From positions 1 to 51,432 of the forward strand of contig CALWSL010000021.1 of NCBI GenBank assembly GCA_944384205.1: a stretch of DNA of 51,432 nt. Reading direction: 5' to 3'. Numbering within the stretch: position 1 is the first letter of the stretch; every line of letters starts with the position of its first letter. Positions 31,727-41,261 of this stretch are shown here, piece by piece. The notes beneath the pieces are model-generated. The model was not told where the DNA came from, did no database searches, and saw nothing but the letters and a program-made list of their open reading frames with translations. The translations under genes were made by a program, and so were the position numbers. The stretch comes from an uncultured Acetatifactor sp. Lineage in GTDB: Bacteria > Bacillota > Clostridia > Lachnospirales > Lachnospiraceae.

Positions 31727-34309
31727 ATGAAAGTAGTAGAGAAGATATTTGGTACACATAGTTCCAGAGAGCTGAAACGTATTATGCCGCTGGTGGATAA
31801 AATCGAAGCGCTTCGTCCATCCATGCTGGAGTTATCTGACGAAGAACTGAGAGCGAAGACAACAGAGTTTAAGAAACGCTTAAAAGAGGGTGCCACTTTG
31901 GACAGCCTGTTGCCGGAGGCATATGCAACGGTTCGTGAGGCAGCCAGACGAGTGCTGAATACGGAGCATTACAGAGTACAGTTGATTGGCGGTATTATTC
32001 TTCATCAGGGTCGTATCGCAGAAATGAAAACAGGTGAAGGTAAGACGCAGACTTGTCTGCTGCCTGCTTATCTGAATGCGCTGGAGGGCAGGGGAGTTCA
32101 TGTTGTCACCGTCAATGACTATCTGGCAAAGCGTGACGCCGAGTGGATGGGACAGGTACATGAATTTTTAGGTCTGACGGTTGGCGTGGTTTTAAACAGT
32201 ATGACCTCAGAAGAGAGGAAAGCCGCATATGCGTGCGACATTACCTATGTAACCAACAATGAGCTGGGGTTTGATTATCTGCGTGACAATATGGTGATTT
32301 ACAAGGAACAGCTTGTTCTCAGGGACTTGCATTACGCCATTATTGATGAGGTCGATTCCGTTTTGATTGACGAGGCGAGAACACCTCTCATTATTTCCGG
32401 TCAGAGCGACAAATCTACGGCATTGTATGAAATGTGTGATTTGCTGGCGCGTCAGATGCAGCGCGGCGATGATATGCAGGAGCTTTCCAAGATGGATGCC
32501 ATTATGGGAGTCGTGCAGGAGGAAACCGGAGATTTCATTGTCAATGAGAAGGATAAAGTGGTGAACCTGACTGCAGCAGGCGTGGAAAAGGTAGAGCGTT
32601 TCTTCCATATCGATAATTTTGCCGACCCGGAAAATCTGGAGATTCAGCACAACATTATTCTGGCTCTGCGGGCGCATAACCTGATGTTCCGTGATCAGGA
32701 TTATGTTGTAAAAGACGATCAGGTATTGATTGTAGACGAGTTTACCGGACGAATTATGCCCGGACGCCGCTATTCCGACGGACTGCATCAGGCAATCGAG
32801 GCAAAGGAGCATGTGAAGGTGAAACGGGAGAGCAAGACCCTTGCATCCATTACCTTTCAGAACTTCTTTAATCTATTTGAAAAGAAGTGCGGCATGACCG
32901 GTACCGCTCTGACAGAGGAAAAAGAATTCCGTGAGATTTACGGCATGGATGTGGTGGAGATTCCAACCAATAAGCCGATTGCCCGTATTGACCATCAGGA
33001 TGCTGTATATAAGACCAAGGCGGAGAAGCTGAATGCCATTGCGGATGCGGTGGAAGAAGCCCATGCGAAAGGACAGCCGGTATTGGTGGGTACCATTACG
33101 ATTGAAGCCAGTGAGGAAATCAGCCGTATGCTGACAAAGCGTGGTATCCAGCATAAAGTATTGAATGCGAAGTTTCATGAACTGGAGGCAGAGATTGTAG
33201 CGGACGCAGGTATCCATGGCGCGGTTACGATTGCAACCAATATGGCGGGACGTGGTACGGATATCAAGCTGGATGAGGAGGCGAAAGCCGCAGGCGGACT
33301 AAAGATTATCGGTACGGAGAGGCATGAATCCAGACGTATCGATAACCAGTTGAGAGGTCGTTCCGGACGTCAGGGAGACCCCGGTGAGTCCAAATTCTAT
33401 ATCTCCCTGCAGGACGATTTGATGCGACTGTTCGGTTCCGAGCGGTTGATTAATATGTTTAACACGCTGGGGATTCCCGAAGGACAGGAAATTGAGCATA
33501 AGGCGCTGACTAATGCCATTGAATCTGCCCAGAAAAAGATTGAGAATAATAACTTTGGCATTCGTAAGAATCTGCTGGAATATGACCGTGTTATGAGTGA
33601 GCAGCGTGAAATCATTTATGATGAACGCCGCCGCGTATTAAACGGCGAGAGCATGAGGGACGTTATCTATAAGATGATTACGGATATCACTGAGAATTGT
33701 GTGGATATCAGTATCAATGATGATGCGGATGTGGAGGAATGGGATTTCAATGAGTTAAATACCCTGCTGCTCCCCACCGTTCCCCTGAAGCCGGTAACTG
33801 CGGAGAGAGTGCAGAAAGCAAAGAAAAACAGCTTAAAACAGCAGTTGAAGGAGGAAGCCGTAAAGCTGTATGAGAGCAAGGAAGCGGAGTTCCCGGAACC
33901 GGAGGCAATCCGTGAGATTGAGCGCGTAATTTTGTTAAAAGTAATTGACCGTAAGTGGATGGATCATATTGACGATATGGAACAACTTCGTCAAGGTATC
34001 GGATTACAGGCGTATGGTCAGCGAGATCCGTTAGTAGAATACAAGATGAGCGGATATGAAATGTTCGACCAGATGACACAGAATATCAGGGAAGAGACTG
34101 TCAGACTTCTGTTCCATATCAAGGTAGAGCAGAAGGTAGAGCGCGAGCAGGTGGCAAAGGTAACCGGTACCAACAAGGACGATTCCGCGCCAAAGGGACC
34201 TGTAAAACGCGAGAATGCCAAGATATATCCCAACGATCCCTGCCCCTGCGGAAGCGGCAAGAAGTATAAACAATGCTGCGGCAGAGCGAAAGGTAACTCT
34301 AAGATGTGA
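31727..34309 (+). CDS. secA: Preprotein translocase ATPase SecA
   Basis: This 860-residue peripheral membrane ATPase drives preproteins through SecYEG. Order: Walker A MKTGEGKT (about residue 100), [17 protein letters not shown], the [19 protein letters not shown] motif, the preprotein-binding domain, [24 protein letters not shown] and [11 protein letters not shown] of the second motor domain, the helical scaffold, and a C-terminal zinc motif [14 protein letters not shown]. The length is normal for Firmicutes. The ATG at 31727 follows GGTAAGGAA. prfB follows about 95 bp downstream beyond a perfect hairpin. Confidence 0.97.
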   Translation: MKVVEKIFGTHSSRELKRIMPLVDKIEALRPSMLELSDEELRAKTTEFKKRLKEGATLDSLLPEAYATVREAARRVLNTEHYRVQLIGGIILHQGRIAEMKTGEGKTQTCLLPAYLNALEGRGVHVVTVNDYLAKRDAEWMGQVHEFLGLTVGVVLNSMTSEERKAAYACDITYVTNNELGFDYLRDNMVIYKEQLVLRDLHYAIIDEVDSVLIDEARTPLIISGQSDKSTALYEMCDLLARQMQRGDDMQELSKMDAIMGVVQEETGDFIVNEKDKVVNLTAAGVEKVERFFHIDNFADPENLEIQHNIILALRAHNLMFRDQDYVVKDDQVLIVDEFTGRIMPGRRYSDGLHQAIEAKEHVKVKRESKTLASITFQNFFNLFEKKCGMTGTALTEEKEFREIYGMDVVEIPTNKPIARIDHQDAVYKTKAEKLNAIADAVEEAHAKGQPVLVGTITIEASEEISRMLTKRGIQHKVLNAKFHELEAEIVADAGIHGAVTIATNMAGRGTDIKLDEEAKAAGGLKIIGTERHESRRIDNQLRGRSGRQGDPGESKFYISLQDDLMRLFGSERLINMFNTLGIPEGQEIEHKALTNAIESAQKKIENNNFGIRKNLLEYDRVMSEQREIIYDERRRVLNGESMRDVIYKMITDITENCVDISINDDADVEEWDFNELNTLLLPTVPLKPVTAERVQKAKKNSLKQQLKEEAVKLYESKEAEFPEPEAIREIERVILLKVIDRKWMDHIDDMEQLRQGIGLQAYGQRDPLVEYKMSGYEMFDQMTQNIREETVRLLFHIKVEQKVEREQVAKVTGTNKDDSAPKGPVKRENAKIYPNDPCPCGSGKKYKQCCGRAKGNSKM

Positions 34310-34340
34310 AAGAACCACAACTAAGAGTTACTGTGTTTCG

Positions 34341-34370
34341 CTGGGAAGAACGCTGAAGCGTTCTTCCCAG
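34341..34370. repeat. Perfect 13-bp hairpin between secA and prfB
   Basis: CTGGGAAGAACGC and GCGTTCTTCCCAG pair perfectly around TGAA. There is no T-tract, so it is not a classical terminator. It shares GGAAGAA..CG..AAGCG.TTCTTCC with the hairpin at 46543-46570. Confidence 0.75.
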
Positions 34371-34404
34371 AAATATAAATATATCAGAAAGAAGGTGACG
34401 TTAA

Positions 34405-35518
34405 GTGGTAGAATTAGACCAGATGAAAACAGAAATTTTGACCTATGAAACACCATTAGCGGAAGTGAGGGATTCACTTTGACTTAGCAAATAAGTCGAA
34501 GCGGATTGAAGAACTGGAAATGGAGATGGAGGCACCCGGATTCTGGGATGACCCTGAAAGCTCCAACCGGAAAATGAAAGAATTAAAGAATTTAAAGGAC
34601 ACTGTAGAGGAATGTAACAAGCTTTCTACCCAGTATGATGATATTCTCACGCTGATTGAGATGGGCTATGAGGAAAATGATGAGTCCATGATTCCCGAGA
34701 TACGCGGTGAGCTGGACGAATTTATAAAAGAGTTTGAAGAGCTTAGAATCGGTACATTGCTTGCAGGAGAGTATGACAAAAATAATGCCATACTGAAACT
34801 GAATGCAGGAGCGGGCGGCACGGAGAGCTGCGACTGGTGCAGTATGCTCTACCGTATGTATACCAGATGGGCGGAGCGCAAGGGTTTTGCCGTGGAGGTG
34901 CTGGATTATCTGGACGGTGATGAAGCAGGTATCAAATCTGTAACCTTTCAGGTAAACGGACTGAATGCGTATGGCTATCTGAAATCCGAAAAGGGAGTAC
35001 ACCGTCTGGTGAGAATCTCACCCTTCAATGCGCAGGGAAAGCGACAGACCTCTTTTGTGTCCTTGGATGTCATGCCTGAGATTGAGGAAGATTTGGATGT
35101 GGAAATTGATGAGAAAGATTTGCGCATCGACACCTACCGAAGCAGTGGAGCAGGCGGTCAGCATATCAATAAGACCTCCTCTGCAATCCGAATCACCCAT
35201 ATTCCTACAGGTACGGTAGTGCAGTGCCAGAACGAGCGAAGCCAGTTCCAGAATAAGGACAAGGCGATGCAGATGTTGAGAGCAAAGCTGTTTTTGCTAA
35301 AGCAGGAGGCAAATGTAGAGAAGCTGTCTGACATTCGCGGCGAGGTCAAGGATATCGGCTGGGGCAATCAGATTCGTTCTTATGTATTACAGCCCTACAC
35401 CATGGTAAAGGATCACAGAACGGATGTGGAAACCGGTAATGTGGACGCTGTTTTAGATGGCGCTTTGGATATTTTCATTAATGGATATTTAAAATGGATT
35501 AGTGTTTCAAAGGAATAA
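34405..35518 (+). CDS. prfB: Peptide chain release factor 2, with programmed +1 frameshift
   Basis: RF2 ends translation at UGA and UAA. The first 25 codons start at GTG 34405 (GAAGGTGACG upstream). The frame stops at TGA 34480-34482, and a +1 shift on CTT-TGA-C continues from 34481 for 345 codons, 370 residues in all. Visible motifs are the stop-recognition SPF in VRISPFNAQGKRQ and the catalytic GGQ in SGAGGQHINKTSSAIR. The shift is autoregulation: low RF2 favours frameshifting at its own UGA. The gene follows secA, as in many Firmicutes. Confidence 0.96.
34461..34483 (+). promoter_or_regulatory. prfB +1 programmed frameshift site
   Basis: GTGAGGGATTCA-CTT-TGA-C contains the slippery CTT, the in-frame UGA and a following C. 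A purine-rich Shine-Dalgarno-like stretch lies just upstream. This matches the frameshift element known in most bacterial prfB genes. Confidence 0.95.
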
Positions 35519-35522
35519 AAAA

Positions 35523-35598
35523 GAGCGTTTTGCCTGTTTGGGCGAAGCGCTCCGACTAATATGCGGATGGCTCGCAAAATGAGTCATCCGTTGTTTTT
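35523..35598. terminator. Two back-to-back terminators for convergent genes
   Basis: GAGCGTTTTGCC/GGCGAAGCGCTC (35523-35552) has its T-tract on the minus strand and serves the DUF975 gene. CGGATGGCTC/GAGTCATCCG (35564-35590) is followed by TTGTTTTTT and serves prfB. Confidence 0.85.
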
Positions 35599-36389
35599 TA
35601 AGCGAATTGGTCAAATTTTGTTCCCGTCTGGTTCTCGGCAGGATTCATAAGGTCCAGAAAGAACAGCGTGTAGGTCATATTTTTATAAGGAATTAGCCAA
35701 AGGTAGCCGATGGAAAGAGAGAGAACACACAACAGCTCCAGCGGAAGGAAACTCAACTGGATATAAAATAATCTCCTTTTGTGTCCTTTCATAATGCGGA
35801 AACTGAGTTTTATCAATTCCTTTGCACTGTATTGCGGGAAGTCCAGCATCAGGAAAAAAACCTGAGACAATGCCAGCGAGATGGGAATTCTCACTGCTAT
35901 CCCCAAAATATAGCAAATCACCATCGGGAGTGTAAACTGAAATACATAATCAGTGGGCTGCGTGTAACTACAAATCTGATAGGGAAGCATACACAGGTTA
36001 TTCAATATGACGATGACTGCGGAAAGCGCAAGAGATTTCTTAAACTGCCAGCGGAAACCGAAAAACAAATCGGATACGGAATGACGTTTGCCACAGGCTA
36101 TATTCAGGAAAAAGAGAGAGATTCCCGCTTGAAATACCGTGCTGAAAATACTGAACACTAAAGTGATAACCAAAAGTAAAATGTTATAAAATCCTTCATT
36201 GATCTGGGAATCCCTCATTATGTCAATCATCATGGCAGGCACAACAATCAGCATGATAATAGGAAAAACCATGGCAAATGTAAAAGCGAGTTCCAGCAAT
36301 GGTGATACCAGCATGGCAGAGCCGAATTTTCCTTCCAGTTTTTCTTTTGCCATGTTTTTCAGTTTTGAGCTTGATTGATATTGTTTCAT
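35598..36389 (-). CDS. DUF975-family integral membrane protein
   Basis: This 263-residue protein starts at the ATG at 36389 (GGAGACGAC upstream). About six hydrophobic segments are visible, with the family-type start SSSKLKNMAKEKLEGKFGSAM and the internal FRWQFKKSLALSAVIVILNNLCMLP. DUF975 proteins are common in Firmicutes and their function is unknown. It is last of three minus-strand genes and is probably co-transcribed with the metal-motif protein upstream (22 bp). Confidence 0.8.
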   Translation of the reverse strand: MKQYQSSSKLKNMAKEKLEGKFGSAMLVSPLLELAFTFAMVFPIIMLIVVPAMMIDIMRDSQINEGFYNILLLVITLVFSIFSTVFQAGISLFFLNIACGKRHSVSDLFFGFRWQFKKSLALSAVIVILNNLCMLPYQICSYTQPTDYVFQFTLPMVICYILGIAVRIPISLALSQVFFLMLDFPQYSAKELIKLSFRIMKGHKRRLFYIQLSFLPLELLCVLSLSIGYLWLIPYKNMTYTLFFLDLMNPAENQTGTKFDQFA

Positions 36390-36411
36390 AATTAAGTCGT
36401 CTCCAACAAGT

Positions 36412-36912
36412 CTATACTGCGTAATCCGCATTCATTCCTTTATATTTCATTTCATCTGTAGCTTTCAAATCCTGCTGATAAGGATTTTCTTCATTATAAT
36501 ATTTTATCTGCGTGTCTGTAGTGCCGCCGGATACATAGGAACGACCACATTCAGGGCAGACAGACATATGAATGGATACCGTGGCGCGGACAACTTTTCC
36601 ATTGTTTGTCGCAGCTTTAGAGTACGCATTTGCCACATGCTCCTGTTCGTGGGAGCGCACCGCCGTGCTTGCATTCTGAGGAGAGATATGGGTAGGGGAC
36701 TTGAAGGATACCATCTCGTTGGAACCGTCCACATATTTGCGGTTCTTACAAGTCTGGCATTCTTCGGAGGGGTCTTTCATACCGCTGTTTTTCTTTTCGC
36801 TGTCAAACAGTGTTGTCCTGTTATCCGTATCGGATATCTGACCGGTATAAACATGGTTTCCATAAGAAGAACCATAGAAAGAGATGTTGACCAGGGGAGA
36901 TAAATATGCCAT
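36412..36912 (-). CDS. Putative zinc metallopeptidase-like protein (HExxH, two CxxC pairs)
   Basis: This 166-residue protein starts at 36912, with GGAGG 8 bases upstream. It contains CQTCKNRKYVDGSNEMV, then AVRSHEQEHVANAYSKA with an HEQEH zinc-peptidase motif, then CPECGRSYVSGGTT. HExxH after VRSHEQ.H resembles the SprA-related putative metalloprotease family, but the two Cys pairs could instead bind structural zinc. There is no signal peptide. The spacing to its neighbours (13 bp and 22 bp) implies one operon with the two membrane proteins. Catalysis is inference. Confidence 0.65.
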   Translation of the reverse strand: MAYLSPLVNISFYGSSYGNHVYTGQISDTDNRTTLFDSEKKNSGMKDPSEECQTCKNRKYVDGSNEMVSFKSPTHISPQNASTAVRSHEQEHVANAYSKAATNNGKVVRATVSIHMSVCPECGRSYVSGGTTDTQIKYYNEENPYQQDLKATDEMKYKGMNADYAV

Positions 36913-36925
36913 GATAATGCCTCCT

Positions 36926-37342
36926 TTACTCGATTTCAATTCCGTAATTATTTTCCCAAAACTCTGCAAAGTCTTCTCCGTAGATTGCTTCGTAAACAGT
37001 GTCCAGTTCCTTCCGGAAGGTCTGGTCTTGCAGCATACTGGGTAACTGCACAAAAACAGATATTATCATCAGGACGCTCATGAACAAACCGATGCAGGAA
37101 GTCACAATACCGGCGATGCTCATGGAATCCGTTGCCCTTCCTTTGCGGCAGGTGAGGATGGCGAACAGGATACCCAGTGCACCAAATGGAAGGGAAAGCC
37201 CCAAGCAGGACAAAACAACAGAGCAGATACCGCACACCATGGAAGCGATGGCAAAGCCGTTATTTTTTTTCCGGGGCGTGGGCTGCCCATAGTAGTTTTG
37301 ATTGCGGTTATTTTGTCCGTTGTTGTATTGATTGTAGTCCAT
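36926..37342 (-). CDS. DUF4190-type small membrane protein
   Basis: This 138-residue protein has an Asn/Tyr/Gln-rich N-terminus (MDYNQYNNGQNNRNQNYYGQ). Two hydrophobic segments follow (AIASMVCGICSVVLSCLGL and SIAGIVTSCIGLFMSVLMI), the layout of DUF4190 proteins. The acidic C-terminal tail is probably outside or at the membrane surface. It is the first gene of a three-gene minus-strand operon. The function of the family is unknown. Confidence 0.8.
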   Translation of the reverse strand: MDYNQYNNGQNNRNQNYYGQPTPRKKNNGFAIASMVCGICSVVLSCLGLSLPFGALGILFAILTCRKGRATDSMSIAGIVTSCIGLFMSVLMIISVFVQLPSMLQDQTFRKELDTVYEAIYGEDFAEFWENNYGIEIE

Positions 37343-37543
37343 TGTAATCAAGCCTTTCCCAATTTCAAACCTCTTCTGATATTACTCTAACATTTTTTTA
37401 CGGATTAATCAAATAAATGCTGTAAAAATTCTTTAAAAAATAGATTTTTTCCAGTATAATAAACTGGTATGGAAATCAGCGTGAAAAAAGAGGCGGATTT
37501 CCGAAAAGGATATGCCCGCAAGGGAAGAAAGGTATTGTTACAT

Positions 37544-39928
37544 ATGGATATCATACTGAAATTAAAAGAAGAACTGAATGTGGAAAAATGGCAGGTGGAA
37601 GCTGCGGTGAAGCTGATTGATGAGGGAAATACCATTCCTTTTATTTCCCGTTACCGTAAAGAGGCAACAGGCTCATTGAATGACGAACAGCTTCGTAATC
37701 TGCATGAGAGATTAGCGTATCTGCGCAATCTCGAAGATAAAAAGGAACAGGTTTTAAACAGCATTGAAGAGCAGGGGATGCTGACGGAGGAATTAAAGGA
37801 AAAAATTCTGGCAGCCCAGACCCTTGTTGTAGTGGAGGATTTATATCGTCCCTACCGTCCTAAGAGAAAGACCCGCGCGAGTGTTGCGAAGGAAAAAGGT
37901 CTGGACGGACTGGCGCAGTTTTTGTTACAGCAGGACGCACAGGCGCCGATAGAGGAGGAAGCGGCAAAATATGTTTCCGGGGAAAAGGGTGTTGCTTCCG
38001 TTTCGGAGGCGCTGCAGGGAGCAAAGGATATTATTGCAGAGAGTATCTCCGATGAGGCAGACCACAGACTCTATATCAGAAATATCACGATGGAGGAGGG
38101 CATCATCACCAGTACTGCCAAGGATGAAACGGCAGAGAGTGTGTACGAAATGTACTACAACTTTGAAGAGCCTGTAAAGAAGATTGCGGGACACAGAGTG
38201 CTGGCGTTGAACCGCGGCGAGGCGGAAAAGGTATTGACTGTAAAAGTCAATGCCCCGGTAGAACGCATTATTCAGTATTTGGAGAAAAAGACTCTGACCT
38301 GTGACAATCCTTATACTACCCCTGCATTAAAGGACGCCATTGCAGACAGCTATGACAGATTAATCGCACCTGCGATTGAAAGAGAAATCAGAAATGAGCT
38401 GACCGAAAAAGCGGAGGATGGTGCGATTACGGTTTTCGGCAAGAACCTGGAGCAGCTCTTACTGCAGCCTCCGATTGCCGGAAAGGTAGTGCTGGGCTGG
38501 GATCCTGCATTCCGCACCGGCTGTAAGCTGGCGGTGGTTGACCCTACCGGTAAGGTGCTGGATACCAAGGTGATTTACCCGACTGCGCCCCAGAATAAGG
38601 TGGAGGAAGCGAAGGCGGAGCTTAAGAAGCTGATTAAAAAGTATAATGTGGATTTGATTTCCGTAGGTAACGGCACGGCTTCCCGTGAATCTGAGCAGGT
38701 CATTGTGGAACTGTTGAAGGAACTGGACAGACCTGTACAATACGTGATTGTGAATGAGGCAGGGGCGTCCGTATACTCTGCAAGTAAGCTTGCCACAGAG
38801 GAGTTTCCCAACTTTGATGTGGGACAGAGAAGCGCGGCGTCCATTGCCCGCAGATTGCAGGACCCGTTGGCTGAACTGGTCAAAATCGATCCGAAATCTA
38901 TCGGCGTGGGTCAGTATCAGCATGATATGAACCAGAAAAAACTCAGCGATGCGTTAAACGGCGTGGTAGAGGACAGCGTAAACAAGGTTGGCGTGGATTT
39001 GAATACTGCATCCGCATCCTTGTTGGAATATATTTCCGGTATCAACAAAACCATTGCAAAAAATATCGTGGATTACCGTGAGACAAACGGACGTTTTACC
39101 AACAGAAAGCAGCTTCTTAAGGTGGCAAAGCTGGGTCCCAAGGCTTTTGAGCAGTGCGCGGGCTTTATGCGCATTCCGGACGGCGAGAATCCGCTGGATG
39201 CCACAAGCGTACATCCTGAATCCTACGAGGCGGCAAAAAAGCTTCTGGATAAGCTGGGACTGACTATGGAAGATGTCAGGGAAGCCCAGAAGAAGGCGGC
39301 AGCACAGAAAAATACGATAAAGAAGGTGCCGACAGAGCCTGTCAGGAAGAAGCCTGCGACGAAACAGATACAGATACGCAACACCAATACCGCCATGGGG
39401 AAAGCGCTGGCGGCAGCTATGGACGGTATGGTTCTGGATGGTGATGCGGCAGGGGCAAACAAGGGCGGACAAAAAGATAACTCACCGGGCAGTATGCAGA
39501 AAGAGGAAACAATAACCGTTTCCTCCTTAGAGAAACGCATCAGGAACAAGAAGCTTCTGGCAGAAGAGCTTGGTATCGGCGAGATTACCCTGACAGATAT
39601 CTTGAAGGAGCTGGAGAAGCCTGCCCGCGACCCAAGGGATGATATGCCAAAGCCAATCCTTAGAAGCGATGTGCTTGATATGAAGGATTTGAAGCCGGGT
39701 ATGATTCTGAAAGGCACTGTTCGAAATGTTATTGATTTCGGTGTATTTGTGGATATCGGTGTCCATCAGGACGGACTGGTTCACATCTCGCAGATAACAG
39801 ACCGTTTTATTAAGCATCCGTTAGAAGCAGTCAGCGTAGGAGATATAGTAGAGGTACAGGTGCTCAGTGTGGATGTTCCGAAAAAGAGAATCTCACTGAC
39901 AATGAAGATAAAACCGGATAAGTGTTGA
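37544..39928 (+). CDS. tex: Tex-like transcription accessory RNA-binding protein
   Basis: This protein is 794 residues from the ATG at 37544; a TATAAT at about 37456 makes the earlier ATG at 37469 unlikely. It shows the Tex order: N-terminal helical domain (VEAAVKLIDEGNTIPFISRYRKEATGSLNDEQLR), a YqgF/RNase H-like domain (VLGWDPAFRTGCKLAVVD), helix-hairpin-helix (NTASASLLEYISGINKTIAKNIVDYR) and a C-terminal S1 domain (GTVRNVIDFGVFVDIGVHQDGLVHISQ). A low-complexity insert of about 90 residues before S1 (residues ~600-690) makes it longer than the usual ~720. It acts on RNA and transcription in the cytoplasm. Confidence 0.93.
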   Translation: MDIILKLKEELNVEKWQVEAAVKLIDEGNTIPFISRYRKEATGSLNDEQLRNLHERLAYLRNLEDKKEQVLNSIEEQGMLTEELKEKILAAQTLVVVEDLYRPYRPKRKTRASVAKEKGLDGLAQFLLQQDAQAPIEEEAAKYVSGEKGVASVSEALQGAKDIIAESISDEADHRLYIRNITMEEGIITSTAKDETAESVYEMYYNFEEPVKKIAGHRVLALNRGEAEKVLTVKVNAPVERIIQYLEKKTLTCDNPYTTPALKDAIADSYDRLIAPAIEREIRNELTEKAEDGAITVFGKNLEQLLLQPPIAGKVVLGWDPAFRTGCKLAVVDPTGKVLDTKVIYPTAPQNKVEEAKAELKKLIKKYNVDLISVGNGTASRESEQVIVELLKELDRPVQYVIVNEAGASVYSASKLATEEFPNFDVGQRSAASIARRLQDPLAELVKIDPKSIGVGQYQHDMNQKKLSDALNGVVEDSVNKVGVDLNTASASLLEYISGINKTIAKNIVDYRETNGRFTNRKQLLKVAKLGPKAFEQCAGFMRIPDGENPLDATSVHPESYEAAKKLLDKLGLTMEDVREAQKKAAAQKNTIKKVPTEPVRKKPATKQIQIRNTNTAMGKALAAAMDGMVLDGDAAGANKGGQKDNSPGSMQKEETITVSSLEKRIRNKKLLAEELGIGEITLTDILKELEKPARDPRDDMPKPILRSDVLDMKDLKPGMILKGTVRNVIDFGVFVDIGVHQDGLVHISQITDRFIKHPLEAVSVGDIVEVQVLSVDVPKKRISLTMKIKPDKC

Positions 39929-39998
39929 CATGGATTTCACAATGGAGTAATATATGGTGGATGATATCCTCACCATTCAGGATGTCTTACATAAGAAA

Positions 39999-40150
39999 AT
40001 TCTTCGGGGTTGGGTGAAATTCCCTACTGGCGGTAATACATTGCAAAAGCACAAGGCGAAGCAGATGTGGAGTCCGCGACCCATAGCAAATGCTATGGCT
40101 GATTCGGTGAGAAGCCGGAACCAACAGTAAAGTCTGGATGAAAGAAGAAA
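39999..40150 (+). ncRNA. FMN riboswitch (RFN element)
   Basis: Conserved blocks are present in order: TTCTTCGGGG, GGGTGAAATTCCC, GGCGGTAAT, AGTCCGCGACCC, GATTCGGTGAGAAGCCGG, CCAACAGTAAAGTCTGGATG and AAGAAGAAA closing P1. It precedes ribU and should switch off its expression when FMN is abundant. Confidence 0.97.
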
Positions 40151-40194
40151 ATCGGGTATGCGAGTACCCGATCTTACTACATGTATATTTATTT

Positions 40195-40223
40195 CCCCCG
40201 AATCTCAGGATTCGGGGGATTTT
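40195..40223 (+). terminator. Riboswitch-controlled terminator
   Basis: CCCCCGAATC (40195-40204) and GATTCGGGGG (40209-40218) form a perfect 10-bp stem followed by ATTTT. CCGAATC in the 5' arm is also complementary to GATTCGG (40101-40107) inside the aptamer, giving a possible antiterminator when FMN is absent. A separate hairpin ATCGGGTA/TACCCGAT lies at 40151-40172. Confidence 0.88.
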
Positions 40224-40293
40224 GTAGTTCGCGAAGAATTTTCCTGCAAAAATTAACAGGTGTTTAAAAACATCGGAAATGGAGGAAAATGAA

Positions 40294-41031
40294 ATGAATG
40301 GTTTATTTTCAAGTGTGGCACAGAATGTTTCTTTTGTGCTGGAATTTATTGCGGTAATTGTGGCATTGTTTGTGGTGGCGCTTCTCTTGGAGAAGGCAGC
40401 GCAGAAAAAGCGAGGCGTGAAGGAGCCTGTGTTCGGCACCAGAAAGATGGCAATGGTGGGTATGTTTTCCGCTATCGCCATGATTTTGATGCTGTTTGAA
40501 TTTCCCTTGCCTTTTGCCCCCTCGTTTTATGAGCTGGATTTCAGTGAGCTTCCCATTTTGATTGGAACCTTCGCGTTTGGTCCTGCGGCGGGCGTAATGA
40601 TGGAATTTGTTAAAATTCTGCTGAAGCTGTTCGTAAAAGGCACGTCAACTGCCTTTGTAGGTGATTTAGCAAACTTTGTGGTAGGATGCAGCTTTATTAT
40701 CCCTGCATCTGTTGTGTACGCATTCCGCAAAACCAAGAAGGGGGCAGTCGGCGCCTGTATTTTGGGAACGCTGGTTATGACTGTCTTTGGCACGGCATTT
40801 AATGCAGTTTATCTGCTTCCTGCTTTCTCAGAGCTGTATGGTATGCCTTTGTCCTCGATTCTGGAAATGGGTACGGCGGTAAATCCCTTTGTAACGGAAG
40901 GCAGTATTGTAAGCTTTGTGGTGGCATGTGTGGCGCCCCTTAATTTCATCAAGGGAGCCAGTGTTTCCATTATTACGCTGCTGATTTATAAGCCTTTAAG
41001 TCCGATTATCAAGACAGGACATAAAATGTAA
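40294..41031 (+). CDS. ribU: Riboflavin ECF transporter S-component RibU
   Basis: This 245-residue membrane protein binds riboflavin for import by the shared ECF energising module, which is not in this window. The family pattern is clear: MAMVGMFSAIAMILMLFEFPLPFAP, FYELDFSELPILIGTFAFGP, KGTSTAFVGDLANFVVG and FGTAFNAVYLLPAF. An extra N-terminal hydrophobic segment (about residues 8-35) precedes the usual six. GGAGG lies 8 bases before the ATG at 40294. It is controlled by the FMN riboswitch and ends in its own terminator. Confidence 0.95.
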   Translation: MNGLFSSVAQNVSFVLEFIAVIVALFVVALLLEKAAQKKRGVKEPVFGTRKMAMVGMFSAIAMILMLFEFPLPFAPSFYELDFSELPILIGTFAFGPAAGVMMEFVKILLKLFVKGTSTAFVGDLANFVVGCSFIIPASVVYAFRKTKKGAVGACILGTLVMTVFGTAFNAVYLLPAFSELYGMPLSSILEMGTAVNPFVTEGSIVSFVVACVAPLNFIKGASVSIITLLIYKPLSPIIKTGHKM

Positions 41032-41046
41032 CATCGCTTGAGCATG

Positions 41047-41076
41047 AAACCGTCCCCTTCCGGGGGCGGTTTTTTA
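41047..41076 (+). terminator. Terminator of ribU
   Basis: AAACCGTCCCC and GGGGGCGGTTT pair around TTCC, followed by TTTT. Confidence 0.9.
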
Positions 41077-41170
41077 GATATGTCTATAGAAAATCTTTAG
41101 AAATTTCCCTGTATTTTTTTTAATATTTGCTTATAAGATAGGAAAGGTGTTGAAAACTTATAAAAAGGAG

Positions 41171-41225
41171 TTGACAGAGGGTAAAAGCTACTGTATTATA
41201 TGTGCAGTACAATGATACAATAATA
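41171..41225 (+). promoter_or_regulatory. Promoter with dyad operator for the ABC exporter operon
   Basis: TTGACA (41171-41176), 17 bp and TATTAT (41194-41199) are near consensus. GTATTAT, overlapping the -10 box, is mirrored by ATAATAC about 20 bp downstream, a dyad that a GntR- or MarR-type repressor could bind. No regulator gene is adjacent. Confidence 0.65.
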
Positions 41226-41261
41226 CAACCGAGTGAAAGGCGCTGGAAAGAGAGGGAGAAT

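Noticed and set aside
37469-37543. Earlier start for Tex
   Set aside because: It would begin about 8 bases after a TATAAT box with no ribosome site. The ATG at 37544 has GAAAGG upstream.
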